Shown: positions 34,993-45,832, counted from the first letter of the stretch. The stretch is 64,000 bases of DNA from Spirochaetota bacterium (GCA_023398165.1 JAEWSQ010000017.1:5225-69224); one strand, 5' to 3'. The notes: a model not told the origin generated them from the sequence alone. Numbers and translations are program-made.

Positions 34993-37900
34993 CTACTTCT
35001 TCTTAATAGCCATAAGCGTCAAGTCGTCATACTGTGCATCTTCCTTTGCCTTTTTGTAAAGAAGGTATTCGGGGAGGGAAGGGTGATCCATCTTTTCTGT
35101 ACAATAGGAATCATACTGCTTAAAGTGAAGATTCAAAAAGGTATCTATCTTCCTGTCAACCTGAACGCGGTCAAAATCTGTCGCGTCAGGATCTTTATAC
35201 ATGCGGAATATTTTCTCAACTGATACAAGAGCCATGATTGCATCTTCCGCATTTCCCTCTAATGTTGAAAAATCGAATTCCAGTATTTCATTGTCTATGT
35301 GATTATGATACTTCTCGAGCCGGAATGATGAACGTGAAAATACCGCTTCAATAATGGCATTAACCCGTTCCGGAGCCATTTCTTCATTATCCTGACCGAC
35401 ACTGTGGTAACCGTGAGGAGCTTCCTTTTCAAGACCAGGTTCTGCGCAGGTAATAACATTCAAGTTCTTATCCCGGAAATTACGCTTTGCCTCCTCTATA
35501 CCGTCAGTATATAAAAACAGAACATCGTCTTTATCGAGCTTCATCTTCTGGGTCTGGAAACCGCCTTTCATATCCACCATGAAAGAGGGGAAAACGCCTG
35601 CGGCCGCTGCCTCGGGAAGCGCTATTGTTTTTTTCTTCTTTTCCGAGGCATCGTAGATGTGAACAAGGTTGTCTCCTGCGTTGCAGAAATGAACTTCACC
35701 GGATTTGGAATCGAAGAGGCAGAGGGTGAAGGCGGCAAACCTTCCCTTGAATCCGCGCGACTCAATGAGGTCGTTGATCTGTGACACGATGGTATTTAAT
35801 TTTGTTCCGTGAGTTTTATAATTCCAGTCTTTAAAGTAGTTCAAAAAGAGTGTTGCAACCTCGACCATGATGAGTGCGGCTGGAACTCCTTTGCCGGAAA
35901 CGTCGCACTTAATAACTGCGAACCAGCGGTCATCGAGTTTTTTGTAGTCAAAATAGTCTCCTGAAACACCCTTTGCACCCTCATAGTAGCCGAAGAACTG
36001 CGCATTGGAATCTTCTTCTTTTCCTGTCGTGAGTTTTTTACCCGATTCATCGGTTTCAAGGGGAATGAACATTTTTTGAACTTCTTTACCGACGGTAAGA
36101 TCCTTTGACGCCGCAGCCGCTTTTATGAGTCCGTGCGCCATGTCGTTTACGGTTTCCCCGAGGAGTCCGATTTCATCCCGGCTTTTAAGCGTTATATCTT
36201 TTCCTTCGAGCTCTTCTTTGTCGTCGGTATCCCGGATCATAGCAACGTGTGATGCAAGACGTCTAATGGGCTTAATTATGACAGAGGCGAGTATGAGCGT
36301 AATAATTAAGCCGAAAGCTACAGCAAGTAATGCAATGATACAGGTGGTTATGATAATATTCTTCCGGGCGCTGTCCACTGTTTTAATGAGACTGTCGGTA
36401 CTGACCGAGAGAATAACAATACCGCGGACAAAGTTTTTCTCCGAACCCTGCCGGTAAAGAACCGGTTTATAAAAAATGTATTCGGTGTTTTCCCTTGACA
36501 AATTACTGCTGTCGAATTGCGGGAATGAACCGCTTCCCTCTTTTGATAATTCATTAAGTATCGAAGTTAACCGCTCGTTTAATTCGCGTGTTGTTTTTTG
36601 AATTTCCGCAAGGCGCTCAACCGAAGCGGCATCAGTTTTTGCTGCGAGTGTAATACCCTCGGAGGTCAGCCCGGTGATCGTTTGTGCAATTTCATCAACT
36701 CTTTCTATTGCAAGAGTATTAATAGCTGTGGTTTTTTCAGAAATATCTCCAATATAATCTCTTGTATAACGGGACACGCCGTACGTTAACACTTGAGAAT
36801 CAATATTGTCAGCAATACCGGGATCATTGGTCGCCCATACACTCCGCAGGCTTGTATTGTTCCCTCCGGAGGGAAGCCCGGTAATGGTCGCATACCGGGC
36901 TTCGGCCAGGGCGTTTGTCTGATTCGGAAGAAAACTTAATTCCAAAATATTCTGGCTTGGAAGGTATGCTTTTACTGATGATGAAAGACTTTCGAGCAAT
37001 ACATTCGTTCTCTGTTCAAGCCCCTGTGCAAGCGTCTGTTCCTGGGTATTAACCATCAGTATGCCCAGGGGAGTTGAAACGAGGAGAATAATGAAAACAA
37101 TGAGACTGGCGGTGAAAAACATAAGTTTATATTTAAGGCTCACTCCTCTGTTTTGAAGTTCAGCAGTTTTTTGTTTCTTTGTATAGGGCATAACATCTCC
37201 TGTAATCAAGGCTTTTACTTCCTGTCTGATGATCGATGCATCTTTTGCAGCAAGGATTAATCCGCGAAGCGATACTATCATACCGCCTGATATAAACAAT
37301 ACTAACAGAGCAAAAAGCACCTGGGTTATCTGTACGGTAAAAAATGATTTTTGTGTAATTGAGCGCCATGAAGGCTCATACGTATATGAATAATCGCCGA
37401 GTTTGACGGTTCCCGACTGGGTTACGCTTATTATTTTCCCCGAAATATAAAAACCCCTTGAGCGGTGGTTTAAAATAATTCTGTAGTTTCCTTCTTCCAT
37501 CTCTGTGAGCTTTATTCCGGTAATTCTCCGGTCGGAAGAAATTGTATAATCTCCGTTTTCTCTGACTAGAGTCCGTATATAGGGTTTCTGCCCGTCATCA
37601 TCAATATAAATTTCATCAATAAGGCCGTTTGTTGCATACCCTCTGCCTATAATTGTCAGCTGTATATCGCCGAATTCATTTTTATCCGATGAAACAGAGG
37701 TGATTGTTGTGTACGGTACAAATTTATTCATGTACAGTTTTACTACGGATGCCTCTCCTATATTTCCGACACTGTCCACCGCTGCGACAGATAATGCATA
37801 CACGCCGTTATCTCTGTTTGTAAAGGAAGCGCTCTTTTTCTCTGTAACCAGGCGCAGGGGAGGTTTCAAAGGCTGCCGTGTAAAAGAAAATTCATCAGTA

Positions 37901-39573
37901 AGCGGGGAAACAGGCGTATCTCCCATATATTCAAGGGCATAGGTATAGCCCTTAATGTCGTCATCTTCACCCGGTTCCCAGGACACGGTAAAGGTGTTTG
38001 ACAGGAGAAATCCGTTTTCATCAACGGGAATCATTTGTACAGCGGGCTTCACCGGAGGAGTCGTATCTTTATAATACTGTACGGCGGAAGAAGCTGACCA
38101 GTTTCCCGCATAGTCAAGAACGCGGGCTTTAAAATACCATATGCCGTCGTTCAGAGCATAGCGGATAATATCAGTCTGCGAAGGCAGGTTCATAAAGGAT
38201 TCCGGAGGTTCCTCAAACGGATTTTGCGTCCAAATGTATGAGAATCCTGCAATTCCCGATGAATCCTGAGGGAGAACTACTCTGAAGCTTGTTTTTTCTG
38301 CATTGGATTTTACTCCTTCGGTAAAGGAAAGCGCCTGCAGCCGGGGAGGAGAGGCTGTACGGTCAGGTGAAAGCCGCATAATCGATGAGTTTCCGTTATT
38401 CTTTCTCTGATAAAAAACATCCACTCTCCTGCCTTTATCGGAAACAAGCGGAAGCGCAAACATAGCGCTCTGGGTTCCGTTTGAGAGGGAAATTTCATCC
38501 CATAAGACGCCGTTCTGCTGGGCTAAAAACAACGCTTCATTTCCCCTTCTTGTATCAAACCAGAGGAGCGACAGGGTATTTTCATACGTAAACAAAACAG
38601 GGTTCGATGCATTTCCCTTGCCCGAACTTATACGCTCGATCGGACCAAGCCGTCCTTCATTCAATAGCTGTGCAATATAAATCTGCGCGTTTTCAGAAGT
38701 GTAATAGGTTCTTTCCCAGGCTGCATAGGCTTTCCCGTCTTTTTGAATTATGGAGGGTCTCTGATTTAAGTAATTTGTGAATACCTGAAGCGATTCAGTG
38801 TCTGATGTGACATTCTCTCCCGTTAGAAGAACAGGCCTTGACCAGCTTATTCCCCCGTTTGCAGATACTGTGCTGTACAGCTGGTATGACAGCCTCATTC
38901 CGCTTGAGTAGGAACCCTGGAATATAACAAGATCACCCCACGGAGTCTGGGAAAGGAAAGGGACAAAGGGATTTCTTATTTCCTGTGCGCCCTGGAATGA
39001 AGTAAAACCTGACCAGCTGTATCCGTCAGAAGAAGATGCTGTCATAAGTGAAAAAGACTCCTCCTCTCCCTGTGAGGCAAAGAGCATAAAGCGGTCGCCG
39101 GAAGTCCTGTAGATACGGGGCGCTACGAGAGGACGTCCTGATTGATTGAGTTTTATTTCACGGAAAAAAGAAAGCGATGAGTCGGTAATAAAAACTGATA
39201 TGGTGTTTGGTTCAGAAATTACGGCAAATGCAACGACCCCTTTGTTGTTAACAGCGGCGGAGCTGATCTGGGGAACATCGCCCGAATACGGGAAGGGCCC
39301 TGCAAAACGGTTTTTAGTTATCCATTGTCCCATCGTTCCCTTTTCTGAAAGAAGCTGGCATGATAAATAAATTTTACCGTTATCAGCCTCCTGCCAAAGC
39401 ACTGCGGATATTTCATCTGAGCTGCTTGAATTTTTAGCGGAGGTCGGGAAGCATGCGTATCCCTGTGAGACAGATACAGGATTCTCCCAGTAAAAGTCCG
39501 ATGCGCCCAGGGGAAGCAGAAGGAGAAAAAAAATAAAAATAATACCGTAAAAACGCATCGCTGAATATTTCAC
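34993..39573 (-). CDS. Beta-propeller/HAMP/SpoIIE-type PP2C sensor phosphatase
   Basis: The 1526-residue product starts with a signal peptide (about 1-25). Residues about 25-440 hold a sialidase-like propeller with Asp boxes (SSDGYSWSG near 184, NGGISWSRP near 241). Ig/FN3-like repeats follow to about 740 (FTVSWEPGEDDDIKGY). Membrane helices lie near 752, 818 and 1073. A helical sensor lies between the last two, then HAMP (about 1098-1150) and a SpoIIE/PP2C phosphatase (about 1190-1420: SGDYFDY, DVSGKGVPAAL, TDGIEEA). It should dephosphorylate a serine/threonine target, for example an anti-sigma antagonist, in response to an external signal. The GTG start overlaps the upstream stop (GTGA). 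Confidence 0.85.
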   Translation of the reverse strand: MKYSAMRFYGIIFIFFLLLLPLGASDFYWENPVSVSQGYACFPTSAKNSSSSDEISAVLWQEADNGKIYLSCQLLSEKGTMGQWITKNRFAGPFPYSGDVPQISSAAVNNKGVVAFAVISEPNTISVFITDSSLSFFREIKLNQSGRPLVAPRIYRTSGDRFMLFASQGEEESFSLMTASSSDGYSWSGFTSFQGAQEIRNPFVPFLSQTPWGDLVIFQGSYSSGMRLSYQLYSTVSANGGISWSRPVLLTGENVTSDTESLQVFTNYLNQRPSIIQKDGKAYAAWERTYYTSENAQIYIAQLLNEGRLGPIERISSGKGNASNPVLFTYENTLSLLWFDTRRGNEALFLAQQNGVLWDEISLSNGTQSAMFALPLVSDKGRRVDVFYQRKNNGNSSIMRLSPDRTASPPRLQALSFTEGVKSNAEKTSFRVVLPQDSSGIAGFSYIWTQNPFEEPPESFMNLPSQTDIIRYALNDGIWYFKARVLDYAGNWSASSAVQYYKDTTPPVKPAVQMIPVDENGFLLSNTFTVSWEPGEDDDIKGYTYALEYMGDTPVSPLTDEFSFTRQPLKPPLRLVTEKKSASFTNRDNGVYALSVAAVDSVGNIGEASVVKLYMNKFVPYTTITSVSSDKNEFGDIQLTIIGRGYATNGLIDEIYIDDDGQKPYIRTLVRENGDYTISSDRRITGIKLTEMEEGNYRIILNHRSRGFYISGKIISVTQSGTVKLGDYSYTYEPSWRSITQKSFFTVQITQVLFALLVLFISGGMIVSLRGLILAAKDASIIRQEVKALITGDVMPYTKKQKTAELQNRGVSLKYKLMFFTASLIVFIILLVSTPLGILMVNTQEQTLAQGLEQRTNVLLESLSSSVKAYLPSQNILELSFLPNQTNALAEARYATITGLPSGGNNTSLRSVWATNDPGIADNIDSQVLTYGVSRYTRDYIGDISEKTTAINTLAIERVDEIAQTITGLTSEGITLAAKTDAASVERLAEIQKTTRELNERLTSILNELSKEGSGSFPQFDSSNLSRENTEYIFYKPVLYRQGSEKNFVRGIVILSVSTDSLIKTVDSARKNIIITTCIIALLAVAFGLIITLILASVIIKPIRRLASHVAMIRDTDDKEELEGKDITLKSRDEIGLLGETVNDMAHGLIKAAAASKDLTVGKEVQKMFIPLETDESGKKLTTGKEEDSNAQFFGYYEGAKGVSGDYFDYKKLDDRWFAVIKCDVSGKGVPAALIMVEVATLFLNYFKDWNYKTHGTKLNTIVSQINDLIESRGFKGRFAAFTLCLFDSKSGEVHFCNAGDNLVHIYDASEKKKKTIALPEAAAAGVFPSFMVDMKGGFQTQKMKLDKDDVLFLYTDGIEEAKRNFRDKNLNVITCAEPGLEKEAPHGYHSVGQDNEEMAPERVNAIIEAVFSRSSFRLEKYHNHIDNEILEFDFSTLEGNAEDAIMALVSVEKIFRMYKDPDATDFDRVQVDRKIDTFLNLHFKQYDSYCTEKMDHPSLPEYLLYKKAKEDAQYDDLTLMAIKKK

Positions 39574-42500
39574 AAAAGGGAATCCACCTTTTTCTTTAAA
39601 TCTATTATTTTGGACGAGTTCTGGTTTTCCTTCTTCTGCAGAAGCTGGGAAACCAAAGAGGCCGCCTGCAGCGTATTTCCTTTCTGGAGTTCCTGAACCG
39701 CCTGCTGATACAGGGCTTCAGAATCCGATGAAAGAACAACAGAAGCCTTTCCTCCGATTATAGTCTGAATTCTGTCTTTGAGCACCATAGCTTCCTCATT
39801 ATCCGGATTTTTTTCAAGAGCGGTATTGAGCTTCACCAGGGCTGCGCTGAGCGCTATTTCGTCGCGGCTGGAGGAATTTACAACAGAGGATGCTTCTTTT
39901 GTTAGACGATTCGATTCTGCAAGAGCATTTTTATCAGGCGGTTTTATCTTAATGCCAAGTTCAATTTCAGCCTGATAGATAAAATCTCCCAGTCCTGCAT
40001 AACGGGGATTAATTGCATAAAGGTCTAAAAGATCGGCATAGGCTGTCTGTCTTTTGTCGGCTGTACGGAAATCGGTTTTTGCCGCCTTGAATTTCTGTTC
40101 GAAAAGAGCATCAAAGGCATCCGGGTCTATAACCTGGTCAATACGGAGCGTTAATAAACTTGCTTCCTGATTTAAAGGATACACAAGCTGCAGTTCGCGT
40201 AGCTTCTGCTTGGCATCGTTGAGAACTGTAATTCCCTGCAGCCTGTTTCCTTCTGATAGAAGCTGTTTGCCCTGTTCAAAAAACTGCCTGGCAAGACTTA
40301 AGATCTGGCTCATCTCCGGGTACAATGGAGCAGACGGCGATATAACACGGCCTGTTTTCATGGAGAGGGCTGTACCGACAAGACTTAAGAGATTGGTAAT
40401 TTCGCTGTCGCTCTCGACATTTGTAGTTGCCCACCGCGACTGTGCCTGACTGAGGAGACTTTCAGCCCTTTCAAAGTTTCCCTGATAGTAGGCATTTTTC
40501 GCCTCTGTTTTAAGAGCACGGACTTCCCTGACAATAACCTCGTTTTCAGCTTTTAAGATGGCATTTCCCAGATCAAGAAGGAGTTTATCGCTTTCTTCCC
40601 GCAGGCTTAAGGAGTCCTGTAAAGAAAGGGATTCATTATACTTCGTTCTTGAGCGCTGAAGGTTATCGCGGGCCGTCTGGAAACTGTCAGTCTTCAAGGC
40701 CTGAAGCGCCTGATTATACCTGAGTACTGCCTCGTTTTTAGCCCGTTCCGCCAGAAGTATGCGCTCGTTGGCAAGTGCGATAGAAGAAGAAGTCTGGTTT
40801 TTTATTTGTGAAAGCCGGGTTATGAGGTTTTGTATAGAGGTATTCAATGTTTTCATTTCCCGGGAGTATAGACTGCTTTGTATGGATGCTGAGCCTTCGA
40901 TCAATAACGATTTTTCTTTCAGCGAAGCAAGCTGGGCATCGATTGATGAAAGTATGGAATTATAGAGCGTTAAACTTTCCTTCGGGTAGGATCGCGTTTC
41001 ATAGTTACTGTCCATAGCCATATCGGGATTCAAAAGTCTTTGAGCCTCGGTAAATTTATCGATGAACGGAGTGCTCGATTCAGATGACCTTGCTTCAGTG
41101 TACTGCGCCAGATCGAGCCAGGAACGGGAGAGGAGAGATATAATATATGAATCGGTTTTGGTGCTGAGGTTTTCAAGTTCTGTGAATCCCTCTCTCCAAG
41201 TAGGACTGGCTCTTTTTGAAACACCAATGCTCTTATTCTTGACTTCTGTTACATCAGACAAAAATGAAAGCAGGGTATTGCTTGTGTCTGTAAGGCGGAC
41301 GGCATAGGAAGATGAAACATCGGCATTCTGCGGAACAGATTTTGTATAGTCTTTAAATGAGAGGTATTCTCCGTCAACGTTCTTCAGGGATTCCAGCTGT
41401 GCAGTGAAGAAAGCGTGCAGCTCAAGCAGGTATTCCGTGTCTGCAATAAAAAGAGCATCTTTATCGGTGTCACGGCTTCCGTCGAAGGTTTCCCTCAGTC
41501 CATACAGAGAACTTAATGACAAGGCTGTGTCGAGAATTGTTTTTACCTGTGCCAGTGATGCTTCTGCTGAAGCATAGGTTTTATCGCCGAGAGGCAGCAC
41601 CACCGGGGAAAGTATAGAAAGGCTTTCTTTATATGTTTTTTGAATAAAAGAGGTAAAAAGAGGTTTAAGGGAAGGTATGAGAGACTGCCATTGAGTATTG
41701 TATGCTGCAATGATTCCGGTTGTTTGTGAATCTGTTTTTCCCAGGACAAAGCGGTAGGCAAAGGGAAGAAAAGATGCTTCTGTAAGGTCATTATATTCAG
41801 CGCTCAGCTGTTTAAAAAGGTTTTGAAACTGACGCCCTGAGGAGTTTACCGCCTGCTGGGAAAGAGAAAAAGAGGTAAATGCCGTCTGAAAGGTGTTGAA
41901 TGCGCTTATTACAGTGGAGACTGTACCGGAAGCAAGAGCTGCCTGCAGTAGTTTATATGCGCTTATCAGTGTCTCATAGTCGCTTGCGAAGCGTGAAGTA
42001 AGGTTTTTCAGCGAATCGAGCTCTTCCAATACGGGCTTTGTGTAGGTTTCACCGTAGTTGCGCTCAAAGAAATCGTCCCGGTATAGAGTCAGGCCTGAGT
42101 AAAATGTCATTACCGCATCTGCATAGCGTTCTTCTTCAATCTCGCCGCTTCCCTTTGCCATAAGCTCATCGAACTGAGCGCGGAAGTAGGTAAACTGGGC
42201 GGCGGATTTTGTCTGCTTTATAAAGTCGACAGAGGACCGGCTGGGATTTTTTTCCAAGGCCTCAAGCTCCGAAATCATCTGCAGTTTTTTCTGATCATTT
42301 GCCGGTTCATTGATGATTACATTTATGAGTTCATCCGCTTTTGCTGAATACATGGCTCTGGACTCAATAATTTTCTGTATACGCTTTTGCGCCGAATCAA
42401 AGTCCTCAGGATAATCAATAATGTATTCCTGAAGAAGCATAAGTGCCTTACTGTAATCACGCTGTTCAATATACGAGTCAATTTCGGCGAAGCGGGCTTC

Positions 42501-42635
42501 CTTCCGGCCGAATGCGCTTAAGGGCAAGAGAGATAGTAGTAACAGAAAAACACTAAAAAACCGTTTGATATTCTTTTTCTCCCCTGAACCGGACCCGGTC
42601 AGTATAATAACCTGCCGCTGCCGCAACCCGTACAA
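39570..42635 (-). CDS. Secreted helical repeat (TPR/coiled-coil) protein, 1021 residues
   Basis: The product has an N-terminal signal (hydrophobic core FFSVFLLLLSLLPLSAFG, about 27-44) and is then almost wholly helical, with TPR-like units at both ends (RDYSKALMLLQEYI near 58; YQQAVQELQKGNTLQAA near the C-terminus). No enzyme motif is seen. A TTG start at 42635 with AGGAAG just upstream is the best available; no ATG fits the frame before the signal. It overlaps the phosphatase gene by four bases and diverges from a FadL-like barrel, so it is likely a periplasmic scaffold of that system. Confidence 0.72.
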   Translation of the reverse strand: MYGLRQRQVIILTGSGSGEKKNIKRFFSVFLLLLSLLPLSAFGRKEARFAEIDSYIEQRDYSKALMLLQEYIIDYPEDFDSAQKRIQKIIESRAMYSAKADELINVIINEPANDQKKLQMISELEALEKNPSRSSVDFIKQTKSAAQFTYFRAQFDELMAKGSGEIEEERYADAVMTFYSGLTLYRDDFFERNYGETYTKPVLEELDSLKNLTSRFASDYETLISAYKLLQAALASGTVSTVISAFNTFQTAFTSFSLSQQAVNSSGRQFQNLFKQLSAEYNDLTEASFLPFAYRFVLGKTDSQTTGIIAAYNTQWQSLIPSLKPLFTSFIQKTYKESLSILSPVVLPLGDKTYASAEASLAQVKTILDTALSLSSLYGLRETFDGSRDTDKDALFIADTEYLLELHAFFTAQLESLKNVDGEYLSFKDYTKSVPQNADVSSSYAVRLTDTSNTLLSFLSDVTEVKNKSIGVSKRASPTWREGFTELENLSTKTDSYIISLLSRSWLDLAQYTEARSSESSTPFIDKFTEAQRLLNPDMAMDSNYETRSYPKESLTLYNSILSSIDAQLASLKEKSLLIEGSASIQSSLYSREMKTLNTSIQNLITRLSQIKNQTSSSIALANERILLAERAKNEAVLRYNQALQALKTDSFQTARDNLQRSRTKYNESLSLQDSLSLREESDKLLLDLGNAILKAENEVIVREVRALKTEAKNAYYQGNFERAESLLSQAQSRWATTNVESDSEITNLLSLVGTALSMKTGRVISPSAPLYPEMSQILSLARQFFEQGKQLLSEGNRLQGITVLNDAKQKLRELQLVYPLNQEASLLTLRIDQVIDPDAFDALFEQKFKAAKTDFRTADKRQTAYADLLDLYAINPRYAGLGDFIYQAEIELGIKIKPPDKNALAESNRLTKEASSVVNSSSRDEIALSAALVKLNTALEKNPDNEEAMVLKDRIQTIIGGKASVVLSSDSEALYQQAVQELQKGNTLQAASLVSQLLQKKENQNSSKIIDLKKKVDSLL

Positions 42636-42765
42636 TCATCTTCCTCTATGTATAGTATAGCAAAAAAATGTCACATTTCTCTACTATTTTCGGCATTTTT
42701 ACAAGGCGATTATAGAGAAATATGGTGCAATGAAGTATAATATTATTAGAAGATTAGGAAGCAGT

Positions 42766-44067
42766 ATGAAGTCCTTATTGCGTGTTTTTACAGCTGTACA
42801 ATTCCTCCTGTTCCTTTCCGCGGGGCTTTACGGCCTTGAGTATACCGATGTATATTCGGAGGTTTCCGAAGCGTTTTCTCCTTTTATTGATCCAAATGAG
42901 GGTTTAACAAGTTTCAGGACGCTTCTAATTCCTTCAGGCGGAAGAGCCGAATCTATGGGAAATGCTTTCACAGGGCTTGCGGACGATATAAGTTATCTTG
43001 AGTATAATCCTGCTGCTTCCTCGGTTCTCGATAAGACTCAAGCAGGGCTTTTCCATAATGCATGGATTGCAGATACTTCGCTTGAAACCCTTTCTTTTAC
43101 AACCCGTTATACAAATCTCGGCATAGGCGCATCCATTAAATGTCTGTATCTGGCGTTTTCGGAGTACAATTATTTCGGTGAAACCGTGTCTGCTGGGTAT
43201 TACAGTGAAACAATCGCGGCGTTTAATGTGTCGTATAATTTTTTTGCAGGCTACGATTTTAAAGGTCTTGCAGCAGGGGCAACATTTAAAACAGCCTACC
43301 GCGGAATGCCTGATTATGCTGATAACGAAAACAATGAAGTAATCAGCGGCAGCGGTCTTCTGCAGTCTGGACTCGCTTTCATGGGCGATTTCGGCCTGCA
43401 AACCCGTTTTAATCTGTTCAAGTTTTATTCCTCTAGAGAAGCTAACGTTCAGGCGGGGCTTTCAGCTATGAATTTCGGCGCGGGCTTTACAAGCCTCGGG
43501 GGAGAAAAAGGCACCGTGCTTGATGATCCCCTTCCGTCAAAAATATCTGCCGGCTTTTCATACAAACCTGTAAGGCCGGTTATTATTGTTCTGGAATTCT
43601 CCCAGCCGCTCAATCTGCAGAATCCCGCATTATCGGGACGTTTCAGCGCGGGTACCGGAGTTTCAGTCCAGGCCACGGATTTCTTCGCAGTCCACGGAGG
43701 TTTCTTCATTTCAGGCGGGAATCCCCGGTTCAGCCTCGGCTCTGAATTCCTTATAAAAAACTATCTTCTCAACATAACCTATACCGTCGATTTTACCTCA
43801 TCTCTTCATCCGCTCAACAGAATCAGTCTTTCAGTAAAAGTAGATTTAGGCGACAAGGGCAGGGAAGAAATCAGGCAGAGAGTTGATGAACTGTATGCGC
43901 AGGGACTCCAGTACTACTATCAGGGTGAACTTCATGAGGCGATCAAGGTATGGAATGATGCGCTTACCCTTGATCCGGGATTTGATCCTGCAAAACGGGG
44001 CATCGCATCCGCAGAGCAGTCGCTTTCGCTCCAGTTGAGAATTATTGAAATACAGCGGCTTGAATAA
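42766..44067 (+). CDS. UPF0164/FadL-like outer-membrane protein with TPR end
   Basis: The 433-residue product has a signal peptide (about 1-24), an N-terminal segment LLIPSGGRAESMGNAFTG typical of treponemal UPF0164 and PorV/FadL barrels, amphipathic beta strands to about 370 and a short TPR-like end (YAQGLQYYYQGELHEAIKVWNDAL). UPF0164 proteins of T. pallidum are regarded as FadL-like fatty-acid channels. The start at 42766 has AGGAAG upstream and gives the best signal; an earlier ATG at 42730 falls within the likely promoter. It diverges from the repeat protein and phosphatase genes. Confidence 0.83.
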   Translation: MKSLLRVFTAVQFLLFLSAGLYGLEYTDVYSEVSEAFSPFIDPNEGLTSFRTLLIPSGGRAESMGNAFTGLADDISYLEYNPAASSVLDKTQAGLFHNAWIADTSLETLSFTTRYTNLGIGASIKCLYLAFSEYNYFGETVSAGYYSETIAAFNVSYNFFAGYDFKGLAAGATFKTAYRGMPDYADNENNEVISGSGLLQSGLAFMGDFGLQTRFNLFKFYSSREANVQAGLSAMNFGAGFTSLGGEKGTVLDDPLPSKISAGFSYKPVRPVIIVLEFSQPLNLQNPALSGRFSAGTGVSVQATDFFAVHGGFFISGGNPRFSLGSEFLIKNYLLNITYTVDFTSSLHPLNRISLSVKVDLGDKGREEIRQRVDELYAQGLQYYYQGELHEAIKVWNDALTLDPGFDPAKRGIASAEQSLSLQLRIIEIQRLE

Positions 44068-44076
44068 ACAGAACGG

Positions 44077-44117
44077 AGCCGCTTCTAAAAAGTCTGTCAA
44101 CTTCTGAAAGCGGCTTT
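44077..44117 (+). terminator. Hairpin after the FadL-like gene
   Basis: AGCCGCTT (44077-44084) pairs with AAGCGGCT (44108-44115), with a large loop and a short T run. Confidence 0.55.
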
Positions 44118-44224
44118 ACAGATAATTTATAATTTCTTACATTTTAAACAATTACGAGTTTCTGTTGTTATTGTAAAGAAGCAATATCAATACTCGTCTG
44201 ACTCTTGAAACTGCTTTACATAGA

Positions 44225-45811
44225 TTACTTTTTTCTGCTGAATACGCGGTAGTTGATCCACGGAAAGAGGATGTGTTCCCTTTCCATGGTGGTGAGCCAT
44301 TCAGTGCTGATGCTGTTAGATCCCAGGGATTCAAAAACTGTTGCAAAGGCATTAACGCTCTGAGAAAACCGCTCGGAAGCATACTCGGGGTAAATTCTCT
44401 GGTGAATCATTGAAGCCCAGTCGCTCGATTGGGCAAGAAGAATTTCTTTTGCAGCAAGGTTTAGCGCTCTGGCTTTAAGCCCTGTATCGTCTGAAAAACG
44501 TTCTGCAAGATCGATCATGCGCTCGGTCGATTTCCGTATATATTTCATCATCCAGTCGTTTGAACTGTCGAGTAAATCTTCTCCGTAACCGGTTCCCGAT
44601 GCCGCGCTGTGAAAGGGCTGAACTTTTTGAAGTGTAAACTGCGATTTTGCAAGATCCGCACAGTGTTCAATCTTAATATCTTCGCGCTCGGAAGCCTGTC
44701 TGAATATAGATTCAAGCCAGTCGATTCCCTCATACCATACCTGCCCGAAGATAGAAGCATCCATTGCGCATACGAGGGAAAGCTCTTCCGCATTTGTCAT
44801 CGTTGAAGCTTTTTCGAGTGCTGCACTTTTTTTATCGAGGAAGTGTTTTGCATCATTCTTAACACATTCTTCAGCTTTTTCAAAATTATACAAAACCTGC
44901 TCGCTTGTATTTTGCGATCTGGACCAGTACTTAAAACCTGTCGACACTCTGGATTTTGATTCACCCAAAAAAGCGGATAAAAACTCGATATCGGAATCGA
45001 AACCGATGTCCTTGTCCTGATTCCGGTATACAGGATTCCACATATACCCCAGGGGACCGGTAATATCCGCAGGAGTCTCCCCGTCGCGTGCAAAAAAAGC
45101 AAATGAATTTGCCGTCCGAACCGGAGTAAAAATTCCGTTTTCGGGAAGCGGTGTTGAAAAAAGAACGCCGTGAGTGTCCAGTATTGAATAATTCATGCCG
45201 TAGGAACGGAGAATATTTTCCAATCCCTGGGTATAACCTAGATCGGGCAGATAAAAGCCTTCGGGAACAACATCAAAAAATGTTTTATGGGACTGCAGTC
45301 CTGTTTCCACCTGTGCGCAGACAGCTTCGTTCATGTCGACATAATGGGGGAGAAAGCAGTTTGTAGCACAGGTTGCAAAGAGTTCAACGCTTCCTCTTTT
45401 TGCGTAGTAATCAAATTTTGACAGAATATTCTGGTTAAATGTTTCGACAAAATCGCGTTTATCGCGTTTACAATTTTTTAAATACGTTTTTGCAAGTATG
45501 TGCTGTCCGCTTCCCTGGGGATGCCTTTTAACTTCGGCTTCTCCCAGAACAATAAGACTGTCAAGCCATTCAATGTAGCTCTGCTGAATTACGGGGTCTG
45601 AAAGAAGAGCGCAAAGGGTGGGACTTATAGTCAGCCCTATTTTAAAAGGAATACCGTCGCTTTCCAGATTGGCAAACATATTTAAAAGCGGAAGGTATAT
45701 TTGGGAAATCGAAGAAAAAAGGATCTCATTTTTGGCTTTGTGTTTACCTTCCAAATGACGGAAATAACCCTGATGCAGAGTTATGTGCAGAACTAATGAT
45801 CTTTTTGACAT
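44225..45811 (-). CDS. GH57-family protein, divergent (branching-enzyme-like)
   Basis: The 528-residue product has the GH57/DUF1957 layout: N-terminal HITLHQGYFRH in place of HxHxPYVR, SPTLCALLSDP, a PEGFYLPDLGY segment where the nucleophile motif WLPECxY is expected, and MDASIFGQVWYEGIDWLE where the DAELFGHWWYEG acid motif is expected. The catalytic Asp (residue 351) is kept, but the nucleophile Glu is Asp190. Active GH57 enzymes make or branch alpha-glucans. The gene lies 21 bases downstream of a DUF4912 gene. Confidence 0.75.
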   Translation of the reverse strand: MSKRSLVLHITLHQGYFRHLEGKHKAKNEILFSSISQIYLPLLNMFANLESDGIPFKIGLTISPTLCALLSDPVIQQSYIEWLDSLIVLGEAEVKRHPQGSGQHILAKTYLKNCKRDKRDFVETFNQNILSKFDYYAKRGSVELFATCATNCFLPHYVDMNEAVCAQVETGLQSHKTFFDVVPEGFYLPDLGYTQGLENILRSYGMNYSILDTHGVLFSTPLPENGIFTPVRTANSFAFFARDGETPADITGPLGYMWNPVYRNQDKDIGFDSDIEFLSAFLGESKSRVSTGFKYWSRSQNTSEQVLYNFEKAEECVKNDAKHFLDKKSAALEKASTMTNAEELSLVCAMDASIFGQVWYEGIDWLESIFRQASEREDIKIEHCADLAKSQFTLQKVQPFHSAASGTGYGEDLLDSSNDWMMKYIRKSTERMIDLAERFSDDTGLKARALNLAAKEILLAQSSDWASMIHQRIYPEYASERFSQSVNAFATVFESLGSNSISTEWLTTMEREHILFPWINYRVFSRKK

Positions 45812-45832
45812 GCAATCCTCTTCTACAAAATC

